Positions 13,584-15,180 of a stretch of DNA of 15,180 nt are shown here, one piece after another. The notes under the pieces were generated by a model. That model saw nothing but the letters and a program-made list of their open reading frames with translations, had not been told where the DNA came from and ran no database searches. Positions within the stretch are counted from its first letter, which is position 1, and the number at the start of each line of letters is the position of its first letter. The position numbers were made by a program, and so were the translations under genes. Source of the stretch: Thermoanaerobaculia bacterium (GTDB taxonomy: Bacteria > Acidobacteriota > Thermoanaerobaculia > Gp7-AA8); the NCBI GenBank assembly GCA_017883215.1, contig JADGOA010000046.1:1-15180 (forward strand), written 5' to 3'.

Positions 13584-14768
13584 GTGATCGAATCCCGCAT
13601 CGCGCGGCGCTACCTCTGGGCGGCGCGGAAGCAGGCCCACACGGCGTTTCTGTCGCTCATCAGCATGCTCGGGCTGGCGGTCGGTGTGGCGACTCTGCTG
13701 ATCTCGCTGGCACTCCTCTCCGGCCTGCAGGGACAGATCAAGCAGCGGCTGATCTCCTCGAGCCCGCAGATTCTGATCGAACCGAAAAAGTCGAACACGA
13801 TCGACGGCGCCGATGCCATCGCAGCCGCCGGACGGCGCCTGGGATTGCGCGACATCGAGCCGGTCGTCAGCGGCATCGCCTGGGGCGCCAACGAAGCAGC
13901 GGGGCGTGGACGCCCCATGCGCATCGTCTCCTATCCCATCGGCCGCGCGCCGGTCAGCACGCCCCTCTACGCGAGAGGCGACGAGCCCGTGATCTTCACC
14001 ACCCGCGACTTTGCAGCCGCGCTGGGACTCGACGTCGGCCAGGAGGTCACGGTCGTAGCCCCGCGCACTCGGCTGACTCCGTTCGGACGCGTGCCGGTCT
14101 GGCGTAGATTCCGGATCGTCCGCTTCATGCCCGCGCAGGGAACCGAGCACGACACCGACGCCTGGCTCGAGCAGGACCAGGCGGAAAGCCTCTTCGCCAC
14201 CGGCGGCAAACCGACCTCCATCGAGATGTTCGGCAGCGGCGAGAACACGGACTTCATCCAACCGGAGCTGGCCAGGCAATTTCCGAACGTCATGGTCAAG
14301 ACGTGGAAGGAGATCAACCGGCCGCTGTTTCTGGCGCTGCGGCTCGAGAAGATCGTGATGTTCGTGACGATCTCGCTGATCATCTTCGTCGCCGCGCTGA
14401 ACCTGATCTCGTCGCTCTCGATGCTGATCATGGAGAAACGTCCCGCCGTAGGCGTGCTGCGCACCCTCGGCGCAACGGAGAAGAGCATCCTCATGCTCTT
14501 CGTCCAGGTGGGACTTCTGATCGGCCTGACCGGAACGATTCTCGGCAACATCTTCGGCATCGGCCTGGCCTGGGCGGCCAACCGATACGAGCTGATCCCG
14601 CTGCCGCGCGACATCTACTTCATCAGCTATCTGCCGTTCAAGCTGGAGCCGTCGGACGTGATCGGGGTTAATGTGGTGGCCATATGCCTGTCGGTGATCG
14701 CCACCTGGTATCCGGCACGCGTGGCCTCGCGCCTCGATCCGATCGAAGCCATTCGCGACGAGGGCTGA
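13584..14768 (+). CDS. Lipoprotein-releasing system permease, LolC/LolE family
   Basis: A 394-residue inner-membrane ABC permease. In the Lol system it extracts mature lipoproteins from the inner membrane for transfer to LolA, powered by LolD. The GTG at 13584 starts the typical N terminus (ESRIARRYLWAARKQ). TM1 is at about 21-46, a periplasmic domain at about 50-250, and the FtsX-type core at the end with TM2 254-282, TM3 301-333 and TM4 359-380. The conserved cytoplasmic segment MEKRPAVGVLRTLGATEKSI (283-302) and the ending YPARVASRLDPIEAIRDEG are diagnostic. LolC, LolE and fused LolF cannot be told apart with confidence. No lolD follows directly; the next frame is a lipoprotein, and lolD may lie beyond the window. 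Confidence 0.92.
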   Translation: MIESRIARRYLWAARKQAHTAFLSLISMLGLAVGVATLLISLALLSGLQGQIKQRLISSSPQILIEPKKSNTIDGADAIAAAGRRLGLRDIEPVVSGIAWGANEAAGRGRPMRIVSYPIGRAPVSTPLYARGDEPVIFTTRDFAAALGLDVGQEVTVVAPRTRLTPFGRVPVWRRFRIVRFMPAQGTEHDTDAWLEQDQAESLFATGGKPTSIEMFGSGENTDFIQPELARQFPNVMVKTWKEINRPLFLALRLEKIVMFVTISLIIFVAALNLISSLSMLIMEKRPAVGVLRTLGATEKSILMLFVQVGLLIGLTGTILGNIFGIGLAWAANRYELIPLPRDIYFISYLPFKLEPSDVIGVNVVAICLSVIATWYPARVASRLDPIEAIRDEG

Positions 14769-15180
14769 CCGGCGCGATCGTCTGCTCCGTGATCCTGCTC
14801 GCCGCCTCGTGCGGCAAGGGCGTGGAGAAGGTCGTCACCCTGACCTTCACGACCGAGAGGCCGGATGTGGTGACCATCTCGACATCTACGGATCTCGGCG
14901 AGGCGGAGCGAGGCACTCCCGAGGCCGCAATAATCGAGCGCGAACGTGAGGCTCTGCTCAACCACAGCGATGACTGGGCGGTTCGATTCGCAAACGCCGA
15001 CCCCGAATTCGAGCGGATCACCACCCAGCGCTCGAAGAAGCAGTTGCAGCGAGTCGAGCGCACGGGCGTCGTCCCGCTCGCGAATCTGCAGAGGTTCTTC
15101 TTCGATACGCCGCTGACCGTCAGCGTCATCCGCGGTGAAGGATGGAATGAGCTGACGATTCTCGCCGGAACCAGCAACCG
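14765..15180 (+). CDS. Putative lipoprotein, 3' end beyond window
   Basis: An open frame runs from here to the window edge (138 complete codons, no stop). The proposed start is CTG at 14765, overlapping the permease TGA as CTGA; it is the only nearby choice that gives a full lipoprotein signal, MTGAIVCSVILLAASC, with the acylated Cys at residue 16. A GTG at 14789 would leave just seven residues before that Cys. No ATG lies in frame nearby. After the Cys, the sequence is soluble, with alternating beta-like stretches (VEKVVTLTFTTERPDVVTIS, then PLANLQRFFFDTPLTVSVIR) and a charged helical segment between. I recognise no family. Overlap implies translational coupling with the permease. The rare CTG start is the weak point of this call. 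Confidence 0.65.
   Translation, partial: MTGAIVCSVILLAASCGKGVEKVVTLTFTTERPDVVTISTSTDLGEAERGTPEAAIIEREREALLNHSDDWAVRFANADPEFERITTQRSKKQLQRVERTGVVPLANLQRFFFDTPLTVSVIRGEGWNELTILAGTSN

Noticed and set aside
13407..14279. 290-codon minus-strand frame covering the lysS-permease gap
   Set aside because: Its C-terminal part is translated repeat sequence and the rest is antisense to the permease.

Overview
The window is a GC-rich, chromosomal-looking stretch from a Gram-negative, outer-membrane-bearing bacterium. The gene set points to Acidobacteriota or a close relative: an Oar-like TonB-dependent receptor with an N-terminal carboxypeptidase-regulatory-like domain, a sulfatase-fold protein fused to TPRs, a protein resembling the C-terminal domain of myxobacterial MXAN_5187, and a LolC/LolE-type permease. 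This placement is inference from gene content; there is no rRNA or other marker here. I see no tRNA, rRNA, CRISPR array, transposase, integrase or phage gene.

Layout. Bases 1-263 hold no assignable gene but contain a strong nested palindromic repeat. Two minus-strand genes follow: a membrane-anchored sulfatase-like/TPR protein (264-2594) and a 1036-residue TonB-dependent receptor (2772-5882). The receptor has the best Shine-Dalgarno sequence in the window and a textbook intrinsic terminator. A 617-bp divergent gap (5883-6499) with repeats separates the receptor from a PlsC-type acyltransferase (6500-7261, plus), which converges on selA (7310-8683, minus). selA diverges, across only 22 bp, from a two-gene unit (8706-10067, plus) encoding a charged cytoplasmic protein and a TPR lipoprotein of unknown role. 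A 443-bp repeat-rich gap leads to a class I/II aminotransferase (10511-11677), then lysS (11833-13410), a LolC/LolE-like permease (13584-14768) and the start of a lipoprotein gene (14765 to the window edge) that overlaps the permease stop codon.

How the genes fit together. Most encode unlinked housekeeping functions: phospholipid synthesis, selenocysteine-tRNA synthesis, amino-acid metabolism, lysyl-tRNA synthesis and lipoprotein export. There is an envelope flavour (receptor, acyltransferase, two lipoproteins, Lol permease, periplasmic sulfatase-fold protein), but I see no single pathway.

The most distinctive structure is between the genes. Almost every gap holds a short element bounded by inverted repeats (71-213, 6403-6480, 7241-7328, 10069-10476, 11677-11828, 13418-13570), from at least five different sequence families. 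Some run into the genes: they encode the C-terminal residues and stop codons of both plsC and selA, and they supply the likely ribosome-binding site of lysS. A second pattern is that plsC, the aminotransferase and the Lol permease lack a Shine-Dalgarno sequence and instead have a TANNNT hexamer 6-8 bp before the start codon, which suggests leaderless transcripts.

I did not find a convincing new multi-gene system. The repeats, the Thr-for-Cys/Ser change in the sulfatase-like enzyme, the two EF-hand-like loops in the receptor and the uncharacterised two-gene unit beside selA are the points most worth checking.
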